Below, one piece after another: positions 25,836-35,428 of a stretch of DNA of 64,000 nucleotides; positions within the stretch are counted from its first letter, which is position 1, and the number at the start of each line of letters is the position of its first letter. A program made the position numbers and the translations under genes. Below the pieces are notes generated by a model that had not been told where the DNA came from, ran no database searches, and was given only the letters and a program-made list of their open reading frames with translations. Origin of the DNA: Streptomyces abyssalis (GTDB lineage: Bacteria; Actinomycetota; Actinomycetes; Streptomycetales; Streptomycetaceae); contig NZ_LJGT01000041.1 of assembly GCF_001751365.1 (NCBI RefSeq), positions 1,419,045-1,483,044 of the forward strand, in the 5' to 3' direction.

Positions 25836-28724
25836 ATGACAGAGACGACGAGCGGCCCGGCACGCGGCTCCCGGGCCAAGGGCGGCAAGACGGCGAAGGG
25901 GCTGCGGATGGAGCGGATCCACACCACCCCCGGCGTCCACCCCTACGACGAAGTGCAGTGGGAGCGCCGTGACGTCGTCATGACCAACTGGCGTGACGGT
26001 TCGGTCAACTTCGAACAGCGCGGCGTCGAATTCCCCGCCTTCTGGTCGGTGAACGCCACCAACATCGTGACCAGCAAGTACTTCCGCGGCGCGGTGGGCA
26101 CACCGCAGCGGGAGAACAGCCTGAAGCAGCTGATCGACCGTGTCGTGAAGACGTACCGTGCCGCGGGCGAGACGCACGGTTACTTCGCGTCACCCGCGGA
26201 CGCCGAGACCTTCGAGCACGAACTCGCCTACGCGGTGCTGCACCAGGTCTTCAGCTTCAACTCGCCCGTGTGGTTCAACGTGGGCACGGCGCAGCCGCAG
26301 CAGGTCTCGGCCTGCTTCATCCTCTCCGTGGACGACTCCATGGAGTCGATCCTCGACTGGTACAAGGAAGAGGGGATGATCTTCAAGGGCGGTTCCGGCG
26401 CCGGCCTGAACCTCTCGCGCATCCGCTCCTCCAAGGAGCTGCTCTCCTCCGGCGGCAACGCCTCCGGGCCCGTCTCCTTCATGCGCGGTGCCGACGCTTC
26501 CGCGGGCACGATCAAGTCCGGCGGAGCCACGCGCCGCGCGGCCAAGATGGTCGTGCTCGACGTCGACCACCCGGACGTCGAGGCCTTCATCGAGACCAAG
26601 GTGAAGGAGGAGGAGAAGATCCGCGCGCTGCGTGACGCGGGCTTCGACATGGACCTGGGCGGCGACGACATCACCTCCGTCCAGTACCAGAACGCCAACA
26701 ACTCGGTGCGTGTGACCGACGACTTCATGAAGGCGGTCGAGTCCGGTTCGAAGTTCGGGCTCCGCGGCCGCATGACCGGTGAGATCGTCGACGAGGTCGA
26801 CGCCAAGGAACTCTTCCGCAAGATGGCCGAGGCGGCGCACGTCTGCGCGGACCCGGGCATCCAGTACGACGACACGATCAACCACTGGCACACGTCGCCG
26901 GAGTCGGGCCGTATCACCGCCTCCAACCCGTGCAGCGAGTACATGCACCTGGACAACTCCTCGTGCAATCTCGCCTCTCTGAACCTGATGAAGTTCCTGC
27001 GCGACGACGACGAGGGCCACCAGTCCTTCGACGCCGGGCGCTTCGCGAAGGTCGTCGAGCTCGTCATCACGGCGATGGACATCTCCATCTCCTTTGCCGA
27101 CTTCCCGACCGAGAAGATCGGTGAGACGACGCGGGCCTTCCGTCAGCTGGGCATCGGCTACGCCAACCTGGGCGCCCTGCTGATGGCCACGGGCCACGCG
27201 TACGACTCGGACGGCGGCCGTGCGCTCGCCGGAAGCATCACGTCGCTCATGACGGGCACCTCCTACCGGCGCTCGGCCGAACTGGCCGCCGCCGTCGGCC
27301 CGTACGAGGGCTACGCGCGCAACTCCGACGCCCACAACCGCGTCATGCGGCAGCACTCCGACGCCAACGACTCGGCCCGGCGCGCCGACGACCTGGACAC
27401 CCCGGTGTGGGCCGCCGCCACGGAGGCGTGGCAGGACGTGCTGCGGCTCGGCGAGAAGCACGGCTTCCGCAACGCTCAGGCCTCCGTGCTGGCACCGACG
27501 GGCACCATCGGCCTGATGATGGACTGCGACACCACAGGCGTCGAACCGGACCTGGCCCTGGTGAAGTTCAAGAAGCTGGTCGGCGGCGGCTCGATGCAGA
27601 TCGTGAACAACACCGTGCCCAAGGCGCTGAAGCGTCTGGGCTACCAGGCGGAGCAGATCGAGGCGATCGTCGAGCACATCGCCGAGCACGGCAACATCTC
27701 CGACGCCCCTGGCCTGCGCCTGGAGCACTACGACGTCTTCGACTGCGCCATGGGCGAGCGCTCCATCTCCCCGATGGGGCACGTACGGATGATGGCTGCC
27801 GCGCAGCCGTTCCTCTCGGGCGCCATCTCCAAGACGGTGAACATGCCCGCCTCCTCCACCGTCGAGGACGTCGAGGAGATCTACCTGCAGGGCTGGAAGC
27901 TCGGCACGAAGGCGCTCGCCGTCTACGTCGAGAACTCCAAGGTCGGCCAGCCGCTTTCGGCCAAGCGCAAGGAGGAGAAGGCCGAGCCCGAGCCGGAGAA
28001 GGTCGTCGAGTACCGGCCGGTGCGGCAGCGCCTGCCCAAGGGCCGGCCCGGCATCACCACGTCGTTCACGGTGGGCGGCGCCGAGGGCTACATGACGGCG
28101 AACTCCTACCCCGACGACGGCCTGGGCGAGGTCTTCCTGAAGATGTCCAAGCAGGGTTCGACCCTCGCGGGCATGATGGACGCCTTCTCCATCGCGGTCT
28201 CGGTCGGCCTGCAGTACGGGGTGCCGCTGGAGACGTACGTCTCGAAGTTCACGAACATGCGCTTCGAGCCGGCGGGCATGACGGACGACCCGGACGTGCG
28301 GATGGCGCAGTCGATCGTCGACTACATCTTCCGGCGCCTCGCCCTGGACTTCCTGCCGTTCGAGACGCGGTCCGCGCTGGGCATCCACTCGGCGGGCGAG
28401 CGTCAGCGTCACCTGGAGACCGGTTCGTACGAACCGTCCGAGGACGAACTGGACGTGGAGGGCCTCGCCCAGTCCGCTCCCAAGGCCGAGACCGTCAAGG
28501 AGGCCAAGGAGAAGGCGAAGGAAGAGGCCAAGGCTGAGGGAGTCAGCGAAGCCCAGGCGCCGGCTCCGGCGCCGGGTGGCGCGCACAACTCCACGGAGCT
28601 GATGGAGATGCAGCTCGGGCTGAACGCCGATGCGCCGCTGTGCTTCTCCTGCGGGACGAAGATGCGCCGCGCGGGAAGCTGCTACCTCTGCGAGGGCTGC
28701 GGTTCGACCAGCGGGTGCAGCTGA
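25836..28724 (+). CDS. nrdJ: Vitamin B12-dependent (class II) ribonucleotide reductase
   Basis: 962 residues from the ATG at 25836 with GGGAGG 6 nt upstream; the length matches streptomycete NrdJ. The catalytic barrel includes the NPCSEYMHLDNSSCNLASLN region with active-site cysteines, VLAPTGTIGLMMDCDTTG, and the finger-loop. The C-terminus carries the redox/zinc cysteines CFSCGTKM and CYLCEGCGSTSGCS. It reduces NDPs to dNDPs with adenosylcobalamin, working with or without oxygen. An Ala/Lys/Glu-rich linker precedes the C-terminal cysteine tail. It lies after nrdR under the same NrdR boxes and ends before a strong hairpin. I saw no cobalamin riboswitch here. Confidence 0.97.
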   Translation: MTETTSGPARGSRAKGGKTAKGLRMERIHTTPGVHPYDEVQWERRDVVMTNWRDGSVNFEQRGVEFPAFWSVNATNIVTSKYFRGAVGTPQRENSLKQLIDRVVKTYRAAGETHGYFASPADAETFEHELAYAVLHQVFSFNSPVWFNVGTAQPQQVSACFILSVDDSMESILDWYKEEGMIFKGGSGAGLNLSRIRSSKELLSSGGNASGPVSFMRGADASAGTIKSGGATRRAAKMVVLDVDHPDVEAFIETKVKEEEKIRALRDAGFDMDLGGDDITSVQYQNANNSVRVTDDFMKAVESGSKFGLRGRMTGEIVDEVDAKELFRKMAEAAHVCADPGIQYDDTINHWHTSPESGRITASNPCSEYMHLDNSSCNLASLNLMKFLRDDDEGHQSFDAGRFAKVVELVITAMDISISFADFPTEKIGETTRAFRQLGIGYANLGALLMATGHAYDSDGGRALAGSITSLMTGTSYRRSAELAAAVGPYEGYARNSDAHNRVMRQHSDANDSARRADDLDTPVWAAATEAWQDVLRLGEKHGFRNAQASVLAPTGTIGLMMDCDTTGVEPDLALVKFKKLVGGGSMQIVNNTVPKALKRLGYQAEQIEAIVEHIAEHGNISDAPGLRLEHYDVFDCAMGERSISPMGHVRMMAAAQPFLSGAISKTVNMPASSTVEDVEEIYLQGWKLGTKALAVYVENSKVGQPLSAKRKEEKAEPEPEKVVEYRPVRQRLPKGRPGITTSFTVGGAEGYMTANSYPDDGLGEVFLKMSKQGSTLAGMMDAFSIAVSVGLQYGVPLETYVSKFTNMRFEPAGMTDDPDVRMAQSIVDYIFRRLALDFLPFETRSALGIHSAGERQRHLETGSYEPSEDELDVEGLAQSAPKAETVKEAKEKAKEEAKAEGVSEAQAPAPAPGGAHNSTELMEMQLGLNADAPLCFSCGTKMRRAGSCYLCEGCGSTSGCS

Positions 28725-28775
28725 GGCGGCTGACCGCTGAGGTGTGACGCCTGACGAGGGCGACGCCACTGCGAC

Positions 28776-28811
28776 GAGGCGGGGGCCGGCGGATGCGCCG
28801 GTCCCCGCCTC
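28776..28811 (+). terminator. Terminator after nrdJ
   Basis: 16-bp arms GAGGCGGGGGCCGGCG / CGCCGGTCCCCGCCTC around GATG, with one G-T pair, 51 bp after the nrdJ stop. Confidence 0.8.
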
Positions 28812-28898
28812 CGCTGTTGCCGGGGGGCGGGCGTTCGGGCGGCCGGGGTTTGGCGGTGGCTGCGCATGCGGAGTATGGACTGGTGGAGGAAGGACCGC

Positions 28899-29777
28899 AT
28901 GAGCACAGGAGAGTCCGGCCCGGCGGGCCCGGTACTGGTCACCGGAGGCACGGGCACCCTCGGCCGCCAGGTCGTACGGAAGCTGCTGGCGCGCGGGCGG
29001 GCGGTCAGGGTGCTCAGCCGCCGTACGCACCCGGAAAGCGGGGCTCCGGCTCGGGCCGGTGGGAGTGCGGGCACGGGCGAGGGTCTCTCCGGGCCCGAAC
29101 GGGCGATAGGGGATCTCACCTCGGGCGCCGGGCTCGACGCCGCGGTGACGGGAGTCGCGAGCGTCGTCCACTGTGCGACCACCGGGACCCGCAAGGACGT
29201 CGTGGGGACGCAAAGGCTGACCGAGGCGCTGAGCCGGTCGGGCGGCAGCCCGCACCTGGTCTACATCTCCATCGTGGGAGTCGACCTCGTTCCGTTCTTC
29301 TACTACCGGGCGAAGCTGGAGGCGGAGCGTGTAGTCCAGGGCAGCGGACTGCCGTGGACGGTGCTGCGCGCCACCCAGTTCCACGATCTGATCGCGCGTC
29401 TCACCGCGGCGCAGCGGTGGTTGCCCGTCACGCTCTTCCCCGCCGGTCTGTCCTTCCAGCCGGTCGAGGTGGAGGAAGTCGCGGAACGCCTGGTGGAGCT
29501 GGCACTCGGGCCGCCCCAGGGACGGGTCCCGGACATGGGCGGACCCGAGGTGCGCACCTCCCGTGAGCTCGCACGGCTGACTCTGCGCGCGTACGGGCGT
29601 CGCCGTCCGTTGCTGCCCGTCCCGCTCGCGGGGAAGGCCGCGCGGGGCTACAGGGCCGGCCACCACATGACGCCGCCGCACGACATGACGGAAGCCGCAC
29701 ACGCTGCAGGACACACCACCTACGCCGAGTATCTGGCTGCCACGGCCAGGCCGGTGCGGGACCGCCGCGGGCGGTGA
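28899..29777 (+). CDS. Atypical SDR / NmrA-like NAD(P)-binding protein
   Basis: 292 residues from the ATG at 28899 (GGAGGAAGGA upstream). The nucleotide loop VLVTGGTGTLGRQVVRKLLARG is at the N-terminus; VLSRR, VVHCATTG and LVYISIVGVD strands follow, then an active-site-like FFYYRAKLEAERV (YxxxK present). The C-terminal half (PVEVEEVAERLVEL, PDMGGPEVRTSRELA) matches extended NAD(P)-binding proteins of the NmrA/YcnD group. They may be reductases or redox sensors; the substrate is unknown. Confidence 0.85.
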   Translation: MSTGESGPAGPVLVTGGTGTLGRQVVRKLLARGRAVRVLSRRTHPESGAPARAGGSAGTGEGLSGPERAIGDLTSGAGLDAAVTGVASVVHCATTGTRKDVVGTQRLTEALSRSGGSPHLVYISIVGVDLVPFFYYRAKLEAERVVQGSGLPWTVLRATQFHDLIARLTAAQRWLPVTLFPAGLSFQPVEVEEVAERLVELALGPPQGRVPDMGGPEVRTSRELARLTLRAYGRRRPLLPVPLAGKAARGYRAGHHMTPPHDMTEAAHAAGHTTYAEYLAATARPVRDRRGR

Positions 29778-29866
29778 CCGGCGGCGCCGGGGCGCGATCC
29801 CCGGCGCGAGGGCACGCGGGACCGTGTGCGTACGGATTGTCACCCGGTTGGCCGTACGATGGCGCG

Positions 29867-30475
29867 GTGCTGGTCAAGTGGATGCGCTGCACCGTCGTGG
29901 ACCGTCGGGGGTTCGAGCGGGGGCAGCGGAAGTGGGCTGGGCTGCTCGGTGAGCCGGGTTTCCGGGGTCAGGGCGGCGGATGGAGCCGTGCCAGGGAGGG
30001 TGTGGCACACCTCTTCGGCTTCTGGGAGAGCCGTGCCTTCTACGACTCGTTCATGGCGCGATCTCATGACCGGCTGCATGCGGCCCAGGTCGGCACGTAC
30101 AGAGACATGCGGGTGCGTCTCTTCGAATACCGCTTCGACGTGAAGACCGGCTTCCGGCCCGTCTTCGCGGACGCCGATCTGCTGCGGGTCGCCCACTGCA
30201 GGGTGCGCGGCGACCGGATCGAGCACTACACGCTGATGCAGGAGAAGGTCTGGAACCCGGCGATGGCAGGGTCGCCCGGCATGCTGCGCGGCGTGTTCAC
30301 ACAAGCGCAGACCGAAGACGAGTTCATGGTGCTGTCCATGTGGGACTCGACGGCGGAGCACGGCAAGTACCGCACCGAGCGGGTGGAGCGCCTTGCGCTC
30401 CGTGCCCAGCTGGGAGCCGACGTGACCGGAATCGCCGGGGACGTGATCGATCTCGAACCCTCCTGGACCGTCTGA
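29867..30475 (+). CDS. YdbC/DUF4937-type protein
   Basis: 202 residues from the GTG at 29867, VLVKWMRCTVVDRRGFERGQ. Two ferredoxin-like ABM repeats are suggested by WAGLLGEPGFRGQGGGWS...FWESRAFYDSFM and VWNPAMAGSPGMLRGVF...LSMWDSTAEHGKY. The family is widespread in streptomycetes and has no established function. TACGAT at 29855-29860 is 6 nt before the GTG with no ribosome site, a leaderless configuration. The next gene begins 27 bp after the stop but has its own leaderless-type promoter. Confidence 0.75.
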   Translation: MLVKWMRCTVVDRRGFERGQRKWAGLLGEPGFRGQGGGWSRAREGVAHLFGFWESRAFYDSFMARSHDRLHAAQVGTYRDMRVRLFEYRFDVKTGFRPVFADADLLRVAHCRVRGDRIEHYTLMQEKVWNPAMAGSPGMLRGVFTQAQTEDEFMVLSMWDSTAEHGKYRTERVERLALRAQLGADVTGIAGDVIDLEPSWTV

Positions 30476-30502
30476 ATTCGCCGAGGGCCATAGAGTGGCC
30501 AT

Positions 30503-31162
30503 ATGGCACGACCGAGGCGCATCGTCCTGGTCCGGCACGGAGAGTCGGAGGGGAACCAGGACGACTCCATCTATGAACGTGTGCCCGATCATGCCCTCGC
30601 GCTGACCGAGAAGGGGATGCGGCAGGCCCAGGCCACGGGGGAGGGGCTGCGTGAGCTCTTCGGCCAGGAGCATGTCTCCGCATACGTCTCCCCCTACCGC
30701 CGCACGCACCAGACGCTCGCCGCCTTCGGGCTCGACCCGGCTCTGCTGCGCGTACGGGAGGAGCCGCGGCTGCGGGAGCAGGACTGGGGCAACTGGCAGG
30801 ACCGCGAGGACGTACGGAAGCAGAAGGAGTACCGGGACGCCTACGGGCACTTCTTCTACCGCTTCGCACAGGGGGAGTCCGGGGCGGACGTGTACGACAG
30901 GGCGGGTGCGTTCCTGGAGAGCCTCTGGCGCAGCTTCGAGCGGCCCGACCACCCGCCGAACGTGCTGATCGTCACGCACGGGCTGACCATGCGCCTTTTC
31001 TGCATGCGCTGGCTGCACTGGACGGTGGCCGAGTTCGAGTCGCTGTCGAATCCCGGGAACGCGGAGACCCGTACGCTGGAACTGGGGAAGGACGGGCGCT
31101 ACCACCTCGACCGCCCCTTCGAGCAATGGTGCATCCCGCGCTCGTACGGAACCTGCATGTGA
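30503..31162 (+). CDS. Histidine-phosphatase superfamily protein (phosphoglycerate mutase-like)
   Basis: 219 residues. The catalytic RHGESEGNQDD is at residues ~9-19; YVSPYRRTHQT gives the second conserved Arg; REEPRLREQDWGNWQ the acidic residue; and LIVTHGLTM the second catalytic His. It probably removes phosphate from a small metabolite or phosphoprotein; it is not a glycolytic mutase by context. TAGAGT at 30491-30496 lies 6 nt before the ATG, again without a ribosome site. Confidence 0.9.
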   Translation: MARPRRIVLVRHGESEGNQDDSIYERVPDHALALTEKGMRQAQATGEGLRELFGQEHVSAYVSPYRRTHQTLAAFGLDPALLRVREEPRLREQDWGNWQDREDVRKQKEYRDAYGHFFYRFAQGESGADVYDRAGAFLESLWRSFERPDHPPNVLIVTHGLTMRLFCMRWLHWTVAEFESLSNPGNAETRTLELGKDGRYHLDRPFEQWCIPRSYGTCM

Positions 31163-31558
31163 CGGTCCACCGGCCGCGGTGGGCGGCACGGGCACGTGGA
31201 CGACGACAACCGGACGACGCACTGTGAACGCTTGACCATGAACCCCGAATCCCAAGATCCCGCAACCGGCGAGGCGTCGGGCGAACCGGGCGGCAAGTCG
31301 GCTGCGCCGCACGGCCATCGGGGCGTCCCGCAGGACGACCGGTGGGGAGACGCGTGGGACAGCCGCACGGGCCGCGAGCAGGATGAGAAGACCGAGGCCC
31401 GGGAGCGGGGCGGCGCAGGGGACGGACGCGAGACCTGGCCCGCGCCGGGGCCGGGAGACGGGGAGGGGGCAGCCGGCCCCGGTCCCTCCGGCCCCCTCTG
31501 CCCCACCGGTGGCCCCGGCGGGCACACGGCGGAGAGCCGGCGCTACGCTGAACCGGCC

Positions 31559-32254
31559 ATGCCGATCACTCCTCCAACACACCGCGTCGAGCGGTCGATT
31601 CGCGCCAGGACGGGCGCCAAGGTCGTGGCGGGAATCGACGAGGTCGGCAGGGGAGCCTGGGCGGGACCGGTCACCGTGTGCGCCGCGGTCACCGGGCTGC
31701 GCCGGCCACCCGAGGGCCTCACCGACTCCAAGCTGCTGACTGTGAAGCGCCGAACGGAACTGGCGGGTGTGCTCGATGACTGGGTCTCCGCCCACGCCCT
31801 CGGCCACTCCTCGTCGGAGGAGATCGACGAGTTGGGGATGACGGCCGCGCTTCGGCTGGCCGCCCAGCGTGCACTCGAAGCGCTGCCTGTCTGCCCGGAC
31901 GCGGTGATCCTCGACGGCAAGCACGACTACCTCGGGGTCCCCTGGCAGGTACGAACCGTGATCAAGGGCGACCAGTCCTGCATCTCCGTGGCGGCCGCCT
32001 CCGTGCTGGCGAAGGTGCGCCGGGACGCTCTCATGGCCGAACTCGGTGCCGCCCACGCTGACTTCGCATTCGGCGAAAACGCCGGTTACCCCTCGCCGGT
32101 GCACAAGACCGCGCTCCAGGCGCTGGGGCCCACTCCGCACCACCGGATGTCGTGGGCGTTCATGGACGCGCTGCCGCGGTGGCAGCACCTCAAGCGCACA
32201 CGTGCCGTCCCGGACGAAGAGACCCCGGCTGCCGAGCAGATGGGCTTCTTCTGA
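31559..32254 (+). CDS. rnhB: Ribonuclease HII
   Basis: 231 residues from the ATG at 31559. The Asp-Glu pair lies in GIDEVGRGAWAGPVT and the third Asp in VILDGKHDYLG; the C-terminal LGPTPHHRMSWAF is also typical. It nicks DNA at embedded ribonucleotides. In-frame starts at 31196 or 31238 would add ~110-120 disordered residues with no family support, so the short form is preferred; TACGCT at 31544-31549 sits 9 nt before the chosen ATG. The 396-bp region 31163-31558 before it therefore holds no other supported gene. Confidence 0.92.
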   Translation: MPITPPTHRVERSIRARTGAKVVAGIDEVGRGAWAGPVTVCAAVTGLRRPPEGLTDSKLLTVKRRTELAGVLDDWVSAHALGHSSSEEIDELGMTAALRLAAQRALEALPVCPDAVILDGKHDYLGVPWQVRTVIKGDQSCISVAAASVLAKVRRDALMAELGAAHADFAFGENAGYPSPVHKTALQALGPTPHHRMSWAFMDALPRWQHLKRTRAVPDEETPAAEQMGFF

Positions 32255-32332
32255 CCAGCCCGCCCTCGAACGGAAAACCGCTGGCCGAACCCGCTTACGC
32301 GCGTCACGCCGGCGTTTGATAGACATCACCCC

Positions 32333-32944
32333 ATGCCTCTCACCCCTGAGGAGCCACAGATTCACGAGAGTGTCCCGGGCAGCCGCAGCTCCGCGGCCGC
32401 GACCCGGACCCCGCAGGCTTCCCGCCCCGCAGCACCCATCCCCGGACCCCGGGCTCCGTCGCGTCCCAAGCCGCCGCGCGCGGACAGTAAGGGGCCGACT
32501 CCGGGCCGGCCCGGCACCGTGCGCACAGCTGGTGCGCAGCGGACCGCCGCCGCGCCCGCGCGTACCGCTGCGCAGATCGAACTGGTCACCGCCGCCGACG
32601 CGACAGCTGTCGACGTCGCGGACGAGACGGTGGACAAGCTCCTGGACGAGGGCACTCGTCCAGGTGACGTCCTCGTGGTCACCACCGGCGAACAACATCC
32701 GTGGGCGCAGCATGAACTCTCCTTCGGTGAGGACGCCTACTGGCGTCAGCTTGCTGAGGGTGAGGACGTCTTCTGCGTGCACACCACGGCGTTGCCGAGC
32801 GTCGGACGCCGGGCCGTGGTCGTCCTCGCCGTCAACGGAGGCACGGACTCCGAGGCCGCCGAAGCGCTGCCCGCAGCGCTCACGAAGGCGGGACGCAGCC
32901 TGATCGTCTGCGGCGACCCGCAGCGTCTGCGTCAACTCCTCTGA
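32333..32944 (+). CDS. Hypothetical protein with a proline-rich N-terminus
   Basis: 203 residues. Residues ~1-80 are Pro/Ala/Arg-rich and likely disordered. The C-terminal ~120 form an alpha/beta-looking domain (QIELVTAADATAVDVADETV, DVLVVTTGEQHPWAQHELSF, RAVVVLAVNGG, RSLIVCGDPQRLRQLL). The last strand-turn GDPQ.L resembles the tail of UvrD/Pif1-like helicase RecA2 domains, but no Walker motif is present, so it is not an active helicase by itself. It follows rnhB and converges with the RecQ-like gene. Function unknown. Confidence 0.7.
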   Translation: MPLTPEEPQIHESVPGSRSSAAATRTPQASRPAAPIPGPRAPSRPKPPRADSKGPTPGRPGTVRTAGAQRTAAAPARTAAQIELVTAADATAVDVADETVDKLLDEGTRPGDVLVVTTGEQHPWAQHELSFGEDAYWRQLAEGEDVFCVHTTALPSVGRRAVVVLAVNGGTDSEAAEALPAALTKAGRSLIVCGDPQRLRQLL

Positions 32945-33096
32945 GCTGAGGAACTTCGTCCACGTCCGGGCGCCGATTCCGGACGTTCTGCCTCTCCGTC
33001 TGTGTGCTCGCCTCCAGGTGGTGCTCCTCCTCCTGCTCCCCGGTGGGCGTGTCCTCTACCGCTGGGCGTGCCAGGAGCGGAGGGACGCCCCTGGCA

Positions 33097-35298
33097 TCAC
33101 CCCTGTGCGGCGAGGACCAGCGGCAGCACCCGCTCCGCGCCGGCCCGCAGCAGCAGCCGCGCCGCAACGGCGAGCGTCCAGCCGGTGTCGGTGAAGTCGT
33201 CCACCAGCAGCAGCGGACCGGCCGCGTCCGCGACCGCGGCCGACAAAGGCTCGGGAAGGATCAGCGACCCGTGCAGTGCGCGCATCCGCTGTGCCCCGTT
33301 GCTGCGTGCGGGAGCGACGTCCGGAACCCCTTCCGCGTACGTCACCGTGCCGAGCAGGGGCATGCGGCCGATCTGAGATATACGTTCGCCGAGCGACTGC
33401 ACGAGTCGGGGCCGGGTCCGCGAGGCCACCGTGACCACGCCGACAGGCCGGGCAGGGGCATCCGGCGCTCCGGTGCCCCAACCACCGGGAGCCTTGGCCC
33501 AGTCGGCGAGTACGTCCACCACCGCGGCGACGACGTCATCGGGCACCGGGCCGTCCTGCGACTGCGGAGCTAGGAGGGGGCGGAGCCGGTTGCCCCAGCC
33601 GATGTCCGAGAGCCGTCCCAACGCCCGGCCGGTCGCGGGCTGTTCACCTGGTGGGATCTTCCCCTTGAGATCCACTCCGATCGCCGGCAGACCCGTCGGC
33701 CACATCTTGCGAGGCTCCACTTCGACTCCGGGCCGGGCGAGTTCACCGCGGGCCGCCTCCAGGGTGACCGCGGAGACCTCGGCCGTGAACCGCGGGCCCG
33801 TGCAGTTGTCGCAGCGTCCGCACGGAGCCGCCTCGCCGTCGTCGAGCTGGCGGCGCAGGAACTCCATCCGGCAGTCCGCGGTCGCCGTGTAGTCCCGCAT
33901 GGCCTGCTGCTCGGCTTCACGCTGCCGGGCCACCCAGGCGTAACGCTGCGTGTCGTACTGCCACGGCCGGCCGGTGACCGTCCAGCCGCCGCGCACCCTC
34001 CGCACCGCGCCGTCCACGTCGAGCACCTTCAGCATGGTCTCCAGCCGCGAGCGGCGCAGCTCGACCTGCGGCTCCAGCGCGGGCAGCGACAGCGGCCTGT
34101 CCGCCGCCCCCAGGACGTCGAGAGTCCTGCGCACCTGGTCCTCGTCGGGGAAGGCGAGCGAGGCGAAGTAGCGCCAGATCGCCTCGTCCTCCCGGCCCGG
34201 CAGCAGCAGCACCTCCGCGTGCTCGACGCCGCGGCCTGCGCGGCCCACCTGCTGGTAGTAGGCGATGGGGGAGGAGGGGGAGCCGAGATGGACGACGAAG
34301 CCCAGGTCGGGTTTGTCGAAGCCCATGCCCAGGGCGGACGTCGCCACGAGGGCTTTGACGCGGTTGGCCAGCAGGTCCGCCTCCGCGGCCTCCCGTTCCG
34401 TGTTCTCCGACTTGCCCGTGTAGGCGGCCACCGTATGGCCCTGGCCTCGGAGGAACGCCGTCACCTCTTCCGCCGCCGCGACCGTGAGGGTGTAGACGAT
34501 GCCGGAGCCCGGCAGCTTCTCAAGCTGCTCGGACAGCCAGGCCATCCGGTGGGCCGCGTCGGGGAGTGTGAGGACGCCGAGGCTGAGGCTCTCCCGCTCC
34601 AGCGGCCCGCGCAGCACCAGTGCCTCGCCGTCGCCCCTGTCCGGGCCGGCACCGTCGCCCGCGGGGACGGTGCCGAGTTGGTCGGCGACGTCGGCGGTCA
34701 CCCTGGCGTTGGCCGTGGCCGTCGTGGCCAGCACAGGCACGCCGGCGGGCAGTTCGGCCAGCATCGTGCGCAGCCGGCGGTAGTCAGGCCGGAAATCGTG
34801 GCCCCAGTCGGAGATGCAGTGGGCTTCGTCGACCACCAGCAGGCCCGTGGCCGCGGTCAGTTCGGGAAGCACCTGGTCCCTGAAGTCAGGATTGTTCAGC
34901 CGCTCCGGGCTGACCAGCAGCACGTCCACGGTCCCTTCGGCGACCTCGGCCTGGATCGCCTGCCAGTCCTGCGTGTTCGAGGAATTGATGGTGCGGGCGC
35001 GGATACCGGCGCCCGCAGCCGCGGCCACCTGATTCCGCATCAGGGCGAGCAGCGGCGAGACAATGACGGTGGGTCCCTGCCCGGCCGCCCGGAGCAGCGC
35101 GGTCGCGACGAAGTAGACGGCCGACTTGCCCCATCCGGTGCGCTGGACCACAAGAGCCCGCCGCCGCTCGGCGACCAGCGCCTCGATGGCCCGCCACTGG
35201 TCGTCGCGCAGCCGTGCCTCGCCCGAGTCGTCGCCGACGAGGCGGGCGAGAACAGCATCGGCCTTGAGGCGCAGTTCCGTGTGGTTCATGGTCTCCAT
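33097..35298 (-). CDS. RecQ-type DNA helicase fused to a phosphoribosyltransferase-like domain
   Basis: 733 residues from the ATG at 35298 (another ATG lies at 35289). The helicase has RTGWGKSAVYFVA (Walker A), VDEAHCISDWGHDFRPDY (DEAH), ATSALGMGFDKPDLGFV and QQVGRAGRG, then the RecQ zinc site (CRMEFLRRQLDD, CGRCDNC). No HRDC domain follows. Instead the last ~200 residues end in a type I phosphoribosyltransferase PRPP signature, LLLVDDFTDTGWT, with flanking strands as in purine PRTases and ComF. The helicase is 3'-5' by family. What the PRTase fold adds is unknown: possibly PRPP/nucleotide sensing. Divergent from the DUF4192 gene. Confidence 0.9.
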   Translation of the reverse strand: METMNHTELRLKADAVLARLVGDDSGEARLRDDQWRAIEALVAERRRALVVQRTGWGKSAVYFVATALLRAAGQGPTVIVSPLLALMRNQVAAAAGAGIRARTINSSNTQDWQAIQAEVAEGTVDVLLVSPERLNNPDFRDQVLPELTAATGLLVVDEAHCISDWGHDFRPDYRRLRTMLAELPAGVPVLATTATANARVTADVADQLGTVPAGDGAGPDRGDGEALVLRGPLERESLSLGVLTLPDAAHRMAWLSEQLEKLPGSGIVYTLTVAAAEEVTAFLRGQGHTVAAYTGKSENTEREAAEADLLANRVKALVATSALGMGFDKPDLGFVVHLGSPSSPIAYYQQVGRAGRGVEHAEVLLLPGREDEAIWRYFASLAFPDEDQVRRTLDVLGAADRPLSLPALEPQVELRRSRLETMLKVLDVDGAVRRVRGGWTVTGRPWQYDTQRYAWVARQREAEQQAMRDYTATADCRMEFLRRQLDDGEAAPCGRCDNCTGPRFTAEVSAVTLEAARGELARPGVEVEPRKMWPTGLPAIGVDLKGKIPPGEQPATGRALGRLSDIGWGNRLRPLLAPQSQDGPVPDDVVAAVVDVLADWAKAPGGWGTGAPDAPARPVGVVTVASRTRPRLVQSLGERISQIGRMPLLGTVTYAEGVPDVAPARSNGAQRMRALHGSLILPEPLSAAVADAAGPLLLVDDFTDTGWTLAVAARLLLRAGAERVLPLVLAAQG

Positions 35299-35428
35299 GC
35301 AACCGGATGCGGGACGCCCGGGCCAATGAGCCTGTGGAAAACCGACCTTCAGTAAGAAAGAAATACGAACGGGCGCAGCTGTGGATAAGTCATGACGAAC
35401 AGCGACTCGTTCCCGGCACCGTTGCGCC

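Noticed and set aside
31238..31558. N-terminal extension of RNase HII
   Set aside because: The ~107 extra residues are low-complexity and absent from the family; a TACGCT hexamer lies right before the shorter start.
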